DNA of 64,000 nucleotides from an uncultured Helicobacter sp. (GCF_937893305.1 NZ_CALBGN010000016.1:62001-126000); one strand, 5' to 3'; shown: positions 8,449-17,338, counted from the first letter of the stretch. The notes: generated from the sequence alone by a model not told the origin. Numbers and translations are program-made.

Positions 8449-10037
8449 TATAAATCCTTTATATCTCTTGGGATTTGTTTAAATTCTATGTTGTGTTGGT
8501 CTAATTGCTCTTTGGATAATGTGCATTTATCTGCATAGATAAGATAAGAATCTTGTTTTCTAAGATGTGGGATAAACTCTAGGTTTAGCGTGGTGGGCGC
8601 GTGCTTTTCATAGATGAAATACAGGGCTTTTTGGCGGTGTTCCCCTACAAAATAGTTTTGCTTAAATGCTTCTTTATTATAACAAAGCGTTGTGTCAAAC
8701 TCTGTGTAAAAGATGTATTCTAAAATTTTTTCAAGTTTTAAATTTTCGTTTAAAACCTTTTCGCCCTTTTTGTCAAGCAGCACAGGCTCTCCTATCTCTA
8801 AGAAGCTAAACTCTCCTCCTGTGGCGTTAAGGTTTGGTTCTTTGCCATAGCCATTTATGGTGTGCTTTACCCTTTGTGCTGTGATAGAATCTGCATAATC
8901 TTCGCATTCTATTAAGATAAATTTGCGATTGCCATTATCTTGTTTGTTTAGCTCTAGCACAGCGTGGGCGGTGGTGCCACTGCCTGCAAAGGAATCTAAA
9001 ATAATGGAATCTTTTTTTGTGGCGTGCTTAAGAATCTCTACAATAAAGGATAAAGGCTTAGGATAGGCGAAGTTTTCTACAAATCCTATTTCTTTTGCTT
9101 CTTTTGTGGCGGCTTGATTCATAAAAGCATTATCTATAAATTTTAAAGAATCAAAGGTTTTTTGTGTGGTTTTTAAATCCTTTAAATAGCGTTTGTAAAT
9201 AAAGCCTCTTTCATCTTTTTTATGTGCTTTTTTAAAATGGATTCTACCTTCATCAATGTGTTTTTGTATGGTATTTTGAGAGAATAGCCAAAAACGCCCT
9301 TCGGGTGGATAATCAACTTTCTGTGTGTAAGGGTTTGTTATGGGGAAATATCCTGTTTCTTTTGAACCACTTTTAGCACTTGGGTCAGTTGATACCCACG
9401 CTCCATTTTGGTCGTTATCGGGGTTTTTATATTTACTTAAATCTTTTTGTCCGCCTAGTAGATTAATGTTGTTTTTATTTTTTGCATAACATAGCAAAAA
9501 TTCGTGCTGATAGTTTAAACCCACTTGTGCATCATTTGTTGTGCTTTTAGTCTTTCTTATAAAATCCGCTACAAAATTCCTCTCTCCAAAAATTTCATCA
9601 CAGAGCAGTTTTAAATGCGCCATTTCATTATCATCAATGCTAATAAAAATCACCCCATTTTCACTTAAGAGTTCGTGTAGCAGCCTTAAGCGTGGATACA
9701 TCATACATAGCCATTTATCGTGGCGAGTTAGATCATCTCTATTGACAACTTTACTTAACCATTTTTGCATAAGGGGACTATTTACATTATCATTGTAAAT
9801 CCAATTTTCAGAGCCTGTGTTGTAAGGAGGGTCTATGTAGATACACTGAATTTTGTTTGCATACATAGGGAGCAGGGATTTTAGTGCTAGGAGATTGTCA
9901 CCTTTTATAATTTTGGATTCTATTGTGTTTGATTTTATATTTTTGGGATAAGTGTAGAGTGTGTCTAATGTATGATAAGAGATGTCTTTGTGGTGGTTTA
10001 ATACTTCTTCTTTACCAAGCCATTGTAATTGCGCCAT
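8448..10037 (-). CDS. mod: Type III DNA methyltransferase, Mod subunit
   Basis: A 529-residue beta-class adenine-N6 methyltransferase. Catalytic motif IV DPPYNTG (69-75) precedes the SAM-binding motif I SFAGSGTTAHAV (349-360), the order expected of type III Mod proteins. The region between (about 160-320) is the likely target-recognition domain, so the recognition site cannot be read by eye. It modifies one strand of an asymmetric site and is needed for Res activity. Unlike many Helicobacter and Campylobacter mod genes, no long simple repeat for phase variation is present; the longest run is A7 just before motif I. A TATAAT box and an AAGGAT ribosome site lie upstream. Confidence 0.95.
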   Translation of the reverse strand: MAQLQWLGKEEVLNHHKDISYHTLDTLYTYPKNIKSNTIESKIIKGDNLLALKSLLPMYANKIQCIYIDPPYNTGSENWIYNDNVNSPLMQKWLSKVVNRDDLTRHDKWLCMMYPRLRLLHELLSENGVIFISIDDNEMAHLKLLCDEIFGERNFVADFIRKTKSTTNDAQVGLNYQHEFLLCYAKNKNNINLLGGQKDLSKYKNPDNDQNGAWVSTDPSAKSGSKETGYFPITNPYTQKVDYPPEGRFWLFSQNTIQKHIDEGRIHFKKAHKKDERGFIYKRYLKDLKTTQKTFDSLKFIDNAFMNQAATKEAKEIGFVENFAYPKPLSFIVEILKHATKKDSIILDSFAGSGTTAHAVLELNKQDNGNRKFILIECEDYADSITAQRVKHTINGYGKEPNLNATGGEFSFLEIGEPVLLDKKGEKVLNENLKLEKILEYIFYTEFDTTLCYNKEAFKQNYFVGEHRQKALYFIYEKHAPTTLNLEFIPHLRKQDSYLIYADKCTLSKEQLDQHNIEFKQIPRDIKDL

Positions 10038-10059
10038 TTTTATCCTTTTTAAAAGTCAA

Positions 10060-10065
10060 ATTATA
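10060..10065 (-). promoter_or_regulatory. Sigma-70 -10 box for the mod-res-ATPase operon
   Basis: On the minus strand TATAAT stands 22 bases before the mod ATG, followed by AAAAAGGAT as ribosome-binding site. Confidence 0.65.
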
Positions 10066-10118
10066 GTGGATTTATCTTTTATATCAAAATTTAATCAACA
10101 AAAAACTAGAATCGCAAT

Positions 10119-10181
10119 ATGTTTAAGTGCGCTAGACTTTCTTTAGTGTGGGAAAAGAGGCTTGCAACCGCCTTAGCATAA
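10119..10181 (+). other. Possible 20-codon micro-ORF, candidate type I toxin peptide
   Basis: ATG at 10119 to TAA at 10179-10181 encodes 20 residues, MFKCARLSLVWEKRLATALA, basic and amphipathic with one tryptophan. No good ribosome-binding site precedes it. The first codons (GTTTAAGT, 10121-10128) are complementary to each of the tandem ACTTAAAC units at 10182-10201, and the body contains two further segments complementary to downstream sequence. That layout recalls H. pylori aapA genes, small-toxin mRNAs folded shut by long-range pairing and countered by an antisense RNA. The opposite strand has a TATAAA box near 10205-10210 that could start such an RNA. Coding status is unproven. Confidence 0.35.
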
Positions 10182-10242
10182 ACTTAAACTTAAACTTAAA
10201 CACACTTTATACTGCACTAAAGAAAGGGCGGTTTTGGTGCAG
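10137..10242. ncRNA. Structured intergenic segment, possible regulatory RNA
   Basis: A 12-base segment CTTTCTTTAGTG (10137-10148) is the exact reverse complement of 10215-10226, and AACCGCC (10166-10172) of 10227-10233. CTGCAC (10212-10217) also pairs with GTGCAG (10237-10242). The arms lie in the same order on both sides, so they cannot all pair in one nested fold and imply alternative structures or a pseudoknot. No U-tract terminator follows. It does not match tmRNA, SRP RNA or RNase P RNA signatures that I know. Confidence 0.35.
10180..10201 (+). repeat. Tandem AAACTT repeat, about 3.7 copies
   Basis: Three perfect AAACTT units followed by AAAC sit directly after the stop codon of the 20-codon frame. 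Each unit contains ACTTAAAC, the reverse complement of GTTTAAGT at 10121-10128. Confidence 0.9.
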
Positions 10243-10319
10243 ATTGAAACTTTTTACACTGCAAAATTAATTTTCTTTAAGAGTCTATTATAAAAAGCAA
10301 AAATGAAGTTGTCTAAAAG

Positions 10320-10325
10320 TATAAT
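10320..10325 (+). promoter_or_regulatory. Sigma-70 -10 box for pyrG-recJ
   Basis: TATAAT lies 24 bases before the pyrG ATG. A GAGG ribosome site (10341-10344) follows. A second weaker TATAAA is at about 10289-10294. Confidence 0.6.
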
Positions 10326-10349
10326 TTGCGTTTTTAATGCGAGGTTTAT

Positions 10350-11990
10350 ATGTCTAAATTTGAAACAAAATATATTTTTGTAACAGGTGGTGTGCTAAGT
10401 TCTTTAGGCAAGGGGATTACTTCATCATCTCTTGCGACACTTTTAAAGCATTCTGGATTTAAAGTTGGAATCTTAAAAATAGATCCTTACATTAATGTAG
10501 ATCCGGGCACTATGAGTCCGCTTGAACACGGAGAAGTATTTGTAACGCACGATGGGGCAGAGACTGATTTAGATATAGGGCATTATGAACGCTTTTTAAA
10601 TACAGATTTTTCTTCTAAAAATAACTTTACAACAGGGCAAGTGTATTTAAGCGTGATTGATAGAGAACGCAAAGGTGGATATTTAGGCAAAACAATTCAA
10701 GTAATCCCGCATATTGTTGATGAGATTAAAAGCAGAATCCGTCTTGCAGGAGAGGGCAATGAAATTTTAGTAGTGGAGCTTGGAGGGACGGTTGGTGATA
10801 TTGAGGGTTTGCCTTTTTTAGAAGCGATGCGTGAGATGAAACATGAATATGGAATGGAGCGTGTAATAAGCTTACATGTTACACTTATTCCATTAATCCG
10901 TGCAGCAGGGGAGCTAAAGACAAAACCTACACAACATAGTGTGCAGGAACTAAGACGCATAGGGATTACTCCACAAATTATTATCGCACGCACTGAAAAA
11001 GAGATTCCAAAAGAGCTTAAAAGTAAGCTTTCTATGAGTTGTGATGTAGATTATGATTGTGTAATAACCGCTCAAGATGCAAAAAGTATTTATCAAATGC
11101 CACTTAATTTTTTAAAAGAAGGTATTTTGACTCCGATTTCTAGGTTTTTAAAGCTCCCTGAATTTAATCCAGATATGAAAGAGTGGGATTTGCTTGTGAA
11201 GCAGATTTTAGCACCGCAAAATGAAGTGAAAATCGCATTTGTAGGAAAATATTTAAGTTTAAAAGAATCTTATAAATCACTCATTGAAGCTTTAATTCAC
11301 GCAGGAGCGAATCTTGATACAAAAGTAAATATTCAATGGATTGATAGCGAAGAGCTAGAAAAAAATGTAGAAATTTTAGAGCAATTAAAATATGTAGATG
11401 GAATTTTAGTTCCCGGTGGCTTTGGAGAGAGAGGGGTTCAAGGAAAAATGCAGGCAATTACTTTTGCAAGAGAAAAAAAGATTCCATTTTTAGGGATTTG
11501 TCTTGGGATGCAACTTGCAATTTTAGAATTTTGTCGCAATGTTTTAGAAATAAAAGAAGCGGATTCTATGGAGTTTAATCCTAAGACAAAAGAGCCAGTG
11601 ATTTATCTGATAGAAAATTTTATTGATCAAGCAGGCAATCCGCAAATCCGCACGCACACTTCACCTATGGGTGGGACTATGCGGCTTGGAGAATATGAGT
11701 GTCAAACAAAAGAAAATAGCAAGCTGCAAGCAGCGTATCAAGGGCGAAAAATCATTAAAGAACGCCATCGCCACCGCTATGAAGCAAATCCGAAATATAG
11801 AGAAAGACTAGAAGCAAAGGGTATGATGATAAGTGGAGAGAGCGCTGGATTAATTGAAGCAATAGAGCTTAAAGATCACCCTTGGTTTGTGGCAGTGCAG
11901 TTTCACCCAGAATTTACTTCAAGACTACAATCTCCAAATTGTGTGATTTTAGAGTTTATTAAGCAATCGCTTAAGTTTTCACGCGTTTAA
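10350..11990 (+). CDS. pyrG: CTP synthase (glutamine hydrolysing)
   Basis: A 546-residue enzyme converting UTP, ATP and glutamine to CTP, the last step of pyrimidine nucleotide synthesis. The N-terminal amidoligase domain opens with VTGGVLSSLGKGITSSS (P-loop, residues 10-26) and has the DPYINVDPGTMSP segment. The C-terminal class I glutaminase has PGGFGERG, the nucleophile Cys in GICLGMQ (about 384) and the FHPEF His-Glu pair (about 516-520). Length is normal for the family. The stop is followed immediately by the recJ ATG, as in the pyrG-recJ pair of H. pylori. Confidence 0.97.
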   Translation: MSKFETKYIFVTGGVLSSLGKGITSSSLATLLKHSGFKVGILKIDPYINVDPGTMSPLEHGEVFVTHDGAETDLDIGHYERFLNTDFSSKNNFTTGQVYLSVIDRERKGGYLGKTIQVIPHIVDEIKSRIRLAGEGNEILVVELGGTVGDIEGLPFLEAMREMKHEYGMERVISLHVTLIPLIRAAGELKTKPTQHSVQELRRIGITPQIIIARTEKEIPKELKSKLSMSCDVDYDCVITAQDAKSIYQMPLNFLKEGILTPISRFLKLPEFNPDMKEWDLLVKQILAPQNEVKIAFVGKYLSLKESYKSLIEALIHAGANLDTKVNIQWIDSEELEKNVEILEQLKYVDGILVPGGFGERGVQGKMQAITFAREKKIPFLGICLGMQLAILEFCRNVLEIKEADSMEFNPKTKEPVIYLIENFIDQAGNPQIRTHTSPMGGTMRLGEYECQTKENSKLQAAYQGRKIIKERHRHRYEANPKYRERLEAKGMMISGESAGLIEAIELKDHPWFVAVQFHPEFTSRLQSPNCVILEFIKQSLKFSRV

Positions 11991-13571
11991 ATGATAGCTT
12001 CACATTTTAAAAAGCTTGATTTTAAGGCAGTGGAATCGCTTTTAAAAGAGCGATTTAATGGAGAAGCGGTTCGGTTTTTAAAAGATTTACCAAAGCCAAA
12101 TCAATTAAACAATCTCTTAGAAATTGCAGAGCATATTCAAGCGGCAATGCAAGAAAAAAAACGCATTGTTGTTGTAGGGGATTATGATGTAGATGGCGTG
12201 GTGTCTTGTGCGATTTTGCACGCATTTTTTAAAAAAATTCATTATCCTATTGGAGTTGAGATTCCAAACCGTTTTAGTGATGGTTATGGGTTATCAGAAT
12301 CTGTGATTAAACGGCTAGATTGTGATGTGATTATTACGGTGGATAATGGGATTAACGCGATTGAAGCGGCTAAGATTTGCAAGGATAGAGGGATTTTGTT
12401 ACTTATTACAGATCATCACACACCGCAAGAGATTTTGCCAGATGCGTTAATTTGTAATCCAAAGTTGTCTAAAGATTTCTTAGAGCCTGAAATTTGTGGT
12501 GCTTGTGTGGCGTGGTATTTGTGTGCTGGGTTAAAGCAAATATTAGGCGTTAATGTAGAAATGGGAGAGTTTTTGGACTTGTTAGCCTTAGCGATTGTAG
12601 GTGATGTAATGCCATTGCTTGGGATTAATCGTGTGTTATTAAAAAAGGGCTTAGAAGTTTTAAAAGGTAGTCAAAGAACAGCATTTGTGCATTTAAAAGA
12701 GCGGTTTTGTAAGCATAGAATTGATGCGCAACTCATTGGTTATTATATTGCGCCTTTGTTAAATTGTGCAGGGAGAATGGATAGCGCAATGCTTGCTTAT
12801 CATTTTTTGATTGAAGAAGATAAGTTAGAATCTAAAAAATTATTAGATATGCTTTTGGAAATTAATTCTCAACGCAAGGCGTTGCAAAATGCAATTTACA
12901 CAGAAGCTAGAAATGAGTTTTTCGCACAAGAGAATTATGAAGAGATTCCAATTATTGTAGTGTTTAATCCTAGTTGGCACGAAGGGATTGTTGGGATTAT
13001 TGCCGCGCGTTTGAGTGAGGAATTTTTAAAACCCTGTATTGTGCTTTGTCAAAAGAATGAAATTTTAAAAGGTAGTATGCGTTCAACTTACAGAGATTGT
13101 ATGGAAGTTTTAGAAGCTACAAAAGAACATTTAATTGCTTTTGGAGGGCATTTTGGAGCAGCTGGATTAAGTTTAAAGAGAGAATCTTTAGAAGATTTTA
13201 AAAAAGCTTTAATACGCCTGCCTTATCCTAAAAAAAAGTTGAAATCTAATTTTGCAGAGGCTTTAGGGTATTTGCCATTTTGTGTGATAGAAAGAGAATT
13301 TTTTGAGATGTTGCAGAGCTTTGAGCCATATGGCAATGCAAATAAGATTCCAAAGTTTTATGCAGAGGCAAAAATTCTTAATGTGCGGTATTTTGGGGAT
13401 AAGCATAGTCAGTTGAGTTTGGAGAATAATGGCAGTCAATGTAATGCGCTAGTGTTTAATCGGGATTTAAGAGAGGCGCAAGGCAAGGAGATTGCTTGTT
13501 TGTATTCTTTGCGGTGGAATTATTATAAACAAGATGTGGTGTTACATTTAGAATATTATGATTTTTTATAG
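11991..13571 (+). CDS. recJ: Single-stranded-DNA-specific exonuclease RecJ
   Basis: A 526-residue 5'-3' single-strand DNA exonuclease of the DHH family, acting in recombination and repair. Metal-binding motifs DYDVDG (64-69) and DHHTP (141-145) are intact. The DHHA1-type glycine-rich motif GGHFGAAGLSL (about 382-392) and a C-terminal OB-fold region are present. The start ATG abuts the pyrG stop. The last 16 bases overlap the convergent RND transporter gene, with no space for an intrinsic terminator. Confidence 0.95.
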   Translation: MIASHFKKLDFKAVESLLKERFNGEAVRFLKDLPKPNQLNNLLEIAEHIQAAMQEKKRIVVVGDYDVDGVVSCAILHAFFKKIHYPIGVEIPNRFSDGYGLSESVIKRLDCDVIITVDNGINAIEAAKICKDRGILLLITDHHTPQEILPDALICNPKLSKDFLEPEICGACVAWYLCAGLKQILGVNVEMGEFLDLLALAIVGDVMPLLGINRVLLKKGLEVLKGSQRTAFVHLKERFCKHRIDAQLIGYYIAPLLNCAGRMDSAMLAYHFLIEEDKLESKKLLDMLLEINSQRKALQNAIYTEARNEFFAQENYEEIPIIVVFNPSWHEGIVGIIAARLSEEFLKPCIVLCQKNEILKGSMRSTYRDCMEVLEATKEHLIAFGGHFGAAGLSLKRESLEDFKKALIRLPYPKKKLKSNFAEALGYLPFCVIEREFFEMLQSFEPYGNANKIPKFYAEAKILNVRYFGDKHSQLSLENNGSQCNALVFNRDLREAQGKEIACLYSLRWNYYKQDVVLHLEYYDFL

Positions 13572-16027
13572 AAGCTATGAAGTAAGGCTGGGAGCAAGAT
13601 TAACGCACTTGCAAGCATTAATAGCATCACAAGTGTTGTTAGAAATCCAAAATAAATCGTTGGGATAAAGTTGCTAGTCATCATCATACAAAAGCCCACA
13701 ACAATGATTAGTGTAGTGTAATACATCGCATTTCCAATGGAGCTATGAGAGTTTAGAAGTGCCTGCTCTAAGGAGTTGATTTTAAATTCAGCGACAAAGC
13801 GATGAATATAGTGGATAACATCATCTACGCCAATTCCAAGCGCAATAGCGGCAATTGTTACTCCCATTAAATCTAATGGGATTCCACTTGCACCTAGGAT
13901 TCCAAAGATTGTTCCTAGCGGGATAAGATTTGTTAAAAGCGCAATTAAAGCAAGTTTAAAACTTCTAAAAACAAGAAGAAACACTAGGAAAATCATAGCA
14001 ATAACAAAGCTTAGAGTATCAACTTGTGAAGCAATTAGATTTTGCAAGAGATTATTATAAAGCACCATTGCGCCATTAATTTCCAAACGCACATTTTCAT
14101 CTTTTAAAAGATTTTGTAAATCTGCTTTGATTTTTGCAATAAAGGCGTTGCGTTCCAAAGTGGGATTAGAATCAAAAGTGCGCAAAGAGAAGCGAAGTTG
14201 ATTTTCTTGTATGTTAGCATAGGGAGTAAAAAGCTGGGATTTTAGCTCATTTGACACATTTTTGTATAAAAAGGCAATGCTAAAGTCATCTGCGCCAATT
14301 TCTAGATTATCTAAAAGCATTGCTAAACTATGTAGGCTTAAGATTGAACCAATGTAAGGATTGGTTTGCAAGTAATTATGCACGCTTTTTGCAATGCGGA
14401 GTTTTTGACTATCAAACCAATAAGCATCTTGAGATTCTAAAGCGGTAAATTCTGCTTCGAATTCTGCTTCAAAAGAGCTTGCAGGATTTTGCTTTTCTTT
14501 GTTTTTATTGGTAAATGTGATAAGAATATCTAAAGGCACAGTTCCACCTAATTCTTTATCAATCTTTAAAAGTCCTTGTTTAATTTCACTAGAATCCTTA
14601 AAGTAATTGACAAAACTATTTTCTACTTTTAAATTTTGGATTCCATATAGGCTAAAAACTACACAAAGGAGAGCAATGGTGTAGATTGTTTTAGGTTTTT
14701 TAATGGCAAAGTTTGCACAAAAGCGTAAAAAGGATTCTTGACTTGTAGAGAGCTTTGCGATTTTGTTAGGTTTTGGGAGTAGGGCTAAGATACTAGAAAA
14801 GAGTATAAAAGTAAAGATTAATGCTACACTTACCCCTAAACTCATCACAATCCCTAAATGAATAATAGGCAAAATATTAGAATATACAAGACTAATAAAG
14901 CCTATCATTGTTGTAAGCACGGCAAAAAAACTTGGAGCTTGTTTGCTAATTAGCGTTGCATAAATCAAGCTTTTTTGTGTAGCTTTTGGAAATTTTTCAT
15001 AAAATTCTAAATACGATACAATTAAATGCACCACTAAAGATACATTAATAATTAAAAGCAATGAAACATAATTTGAAGAAACAACAGTGATTTGATAGCC
15101 AAGTGCTGCAAAGATTCCACTACTTAGCACAAGAGTAAAAAAACAAATTCCAAGTGTGAGTGCGACAAACTGCCAGCTTCTAAAGAAAATCCAAAGCATT
15201 AGAGCTAAAATTACACTAAGTGTAGCACCATAAGTGATTAAATCAGACTTTACATAAGCAATCATATCGCTAGCAATAAGTGGGATTCCACCAATTTTTA
15301 AGCCTTCGTATTTGTTTTGAAGTGCTTTTAGGGCTTTGATTGTGGAATCATTTTGTGCTTGGAGATGTTTTTTTTCTAAGGTAATGAGTTTTTGGAGTTC
15401 TTGTTTTTCGGATTCTATGCTTGTAGTATTTTTTAAATGTTTTAAGTCTTCTAAATGTGAAGAGTCTTTAAGTGTGATAATAATACCGGCAGTTTTTGCA
15501 TCTTTTGCAATTAAGTTTTGCAAGAAAAATGGGTGGTTTAGAATCTCTTTTTTTGCTAAGTTTTTATCAACTTCTTTAGAAAGTAGTGTTGGGTTTAGTC
15601 TTAGTGTTTCCTGTAAATCTAGGTTTGGCACGCTTTTAAGTAGGGGTGCATTTAAGATGCTTAGCACACTTTGAATTTGTGGAATCTCTTTTAAATCTAT
15701 GCTAAGTTTTTCTAAAGTTTCAAGGGAGCTAGGAGAAAAAACATCGCCATTTTTTGGGCTAAAGGCAAGAATTAAGAAATCTTTAGCAGAATAATTTTTT
15801 AAAAGGGATTCATAGGTTTTAAAATCCTTGTCATTTTCTAAAATTAAACTATCAGAGCTTGCATCAATGGGAAGTTTTAAGGCAAAAAACCCAAAGATAA
15901 AAAAACAAGCTACACAAGCAAATAAAAAGCGTTTTGGTGTGCGCAAGACTTTTTTGTAAAAGCGCGCAAGAATTTTTGAGAAAATATAAAAAAGTTGGAA
16001 TCTATTTTGTTTCAAAGGAAATTTCAC
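13556..16027 (-). CDS. RND/MMPL-family exporter linked to the Mla lipid pathway
   Basis: An 823-residue inner membrane protein with the RND layout: one N-terminal helix (about 34-52), a large periplasmic domain, a five-helix block, then a second helix, periplasmic domain and five-helix block. GIGVDDVIHYIHRF near 743 is the conserved motif of the HpnN/MMPL sterol-sensing-like group that moves lipids rather than drugs. It starts with GTG inside the end of mlaC (26-base overlap) and is last in an mlaA-mlaC-RND set. C. jejuni has the same trio (Cj1371-Cj1373), so a joint role in phospholipid traffic is likely. The exact substrate is unknown. Confidence 0.85.
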   Translation of the reverse strand: MKFPLKQNRFQLFYIFSKILARFYKKVLRTPKRFLFACVACFFIFGFFALKLPIDASSDSLILENDKDFKTYESLLKNYSAKDFLILAFSPKNGDVFSPSSLETLEKLSIDLKEIPQIQSVLSILNAPLLKSVPNLDLQETLRLNPTLLSKEVDKNLAKKEILNHPFFLQNLIAKDAKTAGIIITLKDSSHLEDLKHLKNTTSIESEKQELQKLITLEKKHLQAQNDSTIKALKALQNKYEGLKIGGIPLIASDMIAYVKSDLITYGATLSVILALMLWIFFRSWQFVALTLGICFFTLVLSSGIFAALGYQITVVSSNYVSLLLIINVSLVVHLIVSYLEFYEKFPKATQKSLIYATLISKQAPSFFAVLTTMIGFISLVYSNILPIIHLGIVMSLGVSVALIFTFILFSSILALLPKPNKIAKLSTSQESFLRFCANFAIKKPKTIYTIALLCVVFSLYGIQNLKVENSFVNYFKDSSEIKQGLLKIDKELGGTVPLDILITFTNKNKEKQNPASSFEAEFEAEFTALESQDAYWFDSQKLRIAKSVHNYLQTNPYIGSILSLHSLAMLLDNLEIGADDFSIAFLYKNVSNELKSQLFTPYANIQENQLRFSLRTFDSNPTLERNAFIAKIKADLQNLLKDENVRLEINGAMVLYNNLLQNLIASQVDTLSFVIAMIFLVFLLVFRSFKLALIALLTNLIPLGTIFGILGASGIPLDLMGVTIAAIALGIGVDDVIHYIHRFVAEFKINSLEQALLNSHSSIGNAMYYTTLIIVVGFCMMMTSNFIPTIYFGFLTTLVMLLMLASALILLPALLHSFYKKS

Positions 16028-16616
16028 CCTGCATACTTTCTAAGAGAGCGTTAAAATCGGATTTAGATAAAATATCATTAATTTGTGAGCGATAAGTTTG
16101 AATCACGCTAACACCTAAAATATCCACATCATAAATTTTCCAATCTTTGTTGCTTTCATAAAATTTAAAGGTAATGTAATTGATCTTGCCATCTAAGATT
16201 AGAGAAGTTTTGAGATTATAGCGATTGCTTTTTGGTTGATCTCCACCGATTACTTCCATTTTTTCATCTTTGTAGAGCTTTAGTTTATCTGTGAAGCTTT
16301 TTTTAAGATTGCGTTCAAAACTTTCTTGAAAGGCTTCAATTCTATCCTTTGTTAAAGTTTTATAGTGTTGAGAGAGTGCAAGTTGGCTCATTAGCGTGTA
16401 ATCAAATAATGGATCAAAAAGCACAAAGATTTGATTTGCGATTTGTTGGATATGCGCTTCATTTTGTGGCGTGTTTTGCTTAGGAAGTTTTTGTAAGATT
16501 TTTAAAGTTGTGTCAATGTTTGTTTGCATTGTGCTTTCAATCTTGTCAAATTCTACGCTAAAAGAAAGGTTGGCTAAAAATATACAACCTAGTAAAATCT
16601 TGGTTAAAGTTTTCAT
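16002..16616 (-). CDS. mlaC: MlaC-type periplasmic phospholipid carrier
   Basis: A 204-residue protein with a signal peptide (MKTLTKILLGCIFLANLSFSVEF, cleaved after about residue 20) and a Tol_Tol_Ttg2 (MlaC) domain. Family landmarks seen are LFDPLFDYTLMSQLALSQHY, a Q..F..L..SF segment and YDVDILGVSVIQTYRSQIN near the end. MlaC shuttles phospholipid between the outer membrane MlaA complex and the inner membrane. It overlaps mlaA by one base and the RND gene by 26. No mlaFEDB ABC transporter genes are in the window. Confidence 0.88.
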   Translation of the reverse strand: MKTLTKILLGCIFLANLSFSVEFDKIESTMQTNIDTTLKILQKLPKQNTPQNEAHIQQIANQIFVLFDPLFDYTLMSQLALSQHYKTLTKDRIEAFQESFERNLKKSFTDKLKLYKDEKMEVIGGDQPKSNRYNLKTSLILDGKINYITFKFYESNKDWKIYDVDILGVSVIQTYRSQINDILSKSDFNALLESMQGEISFETK

Positions 16617-17329
16617 TAATCTCCTTTAATAAGTTCATTGCGATATTGAAAATAGGCATCACGCATTAGGATATAATCATCACCTATTGCACCTTTGCGC
16701 AAAGAATCTATAGTGTCTTTATTATAAGCAATGTAACTAAACTCTCTAAAAGCGGAGCTTGTGACACTTAGGCTTGTTGGATTTAAATAAGTGGTAGGGT
16801 TTGCTAGTGCATTTAGAGGCATTGCAATGGTATCACGCACACTACTTGGTCCAAAAAATGGTAGAACAAGATAAGCCCCACTGCTTATTCCCCATTTTCC
16901 AAAGGTGATTCCAAAGTCAGTTTTATGAGAATAAAGTCCATTTGCTGAAGCCACATCAAAAAGCCCTAAAAGTCCAGCAGAAGAATTTAGAGCAAAACGC
17001 CCAAATTCGTCCATTGCCTTTTTGGGTTCAAAGGCAAATAAATGCGCTAAAAAGCGCACAGATGAAGAGAGATTATTAAAGAAATTATAAATCCCATAAC
17101 GATAACCTAGGGGAACTGCTTTGTTATAAGTGTTTAACAAAGGACTAAGTGCGTAATCATAGACTCCAAAATTGATTTTGTGCATAAAATGATTATAGCT
17201 ATAAAGCGGATCACTTGGTTCTTTTGTATGATATTCCTGCTCAAAATCTGCTAAGAAATCCATAGAATCTTGTGCGTAAAGAAAAGTGCTAAAAAGCAAT
17301 AAAAATCCTAAGAATAGTTTTTTAAACAT
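16616..17329 (-). CDS. mlaA: MlaA/VacJ-type outer membrane lipid-asymmetry protein
   Basis: A 237-residue MlaA (VacJ) family protein. Recognisable segments are DPLYSYNHFMHKINFGVYDYAL, the hydrophobic helix region with FALNSSAGLLGLFDVA, and FGKWGISSGAYLVLPFFGPSSVRD. MlaA removes misplaced phospholipid from the outer leaflet of the outer membrane. The leader MFKKLFLGFLLLFSTFLYAQ looks like a signal-peptidase-I site, and no lipobox cysteine is present, whereas the E. coli protein is a lipoprotein. It begins 9 bases after dxs with an AGGGAG ribosome site, so it is probably part of the fli-dxs transcript. Confidence 0.9.
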   Translation of the reverse strand: MFKKLFLGFLLLFSTFLYAQDSMDFLADFEQEYHTKEPSDPLYSYNHFMHKINFGVYDYALSPLLNTYNKAVPLGYRYGIYNFFNNLSSSVRFLAHLFAFEPKKAMDEFGRFALNSSAGLLGLFDVASANGLYSHKTDFGITFGKWGISSGAYLVLPFFGPSSVRDTIAMPLNALANPTTYLNPTSLSVTSSAFREFSYIAYNKDTIDSLRKGAIGDDYILMRDAYFQYRNELIKGD

Positions 17330-17338
17330 AAAATCTCC

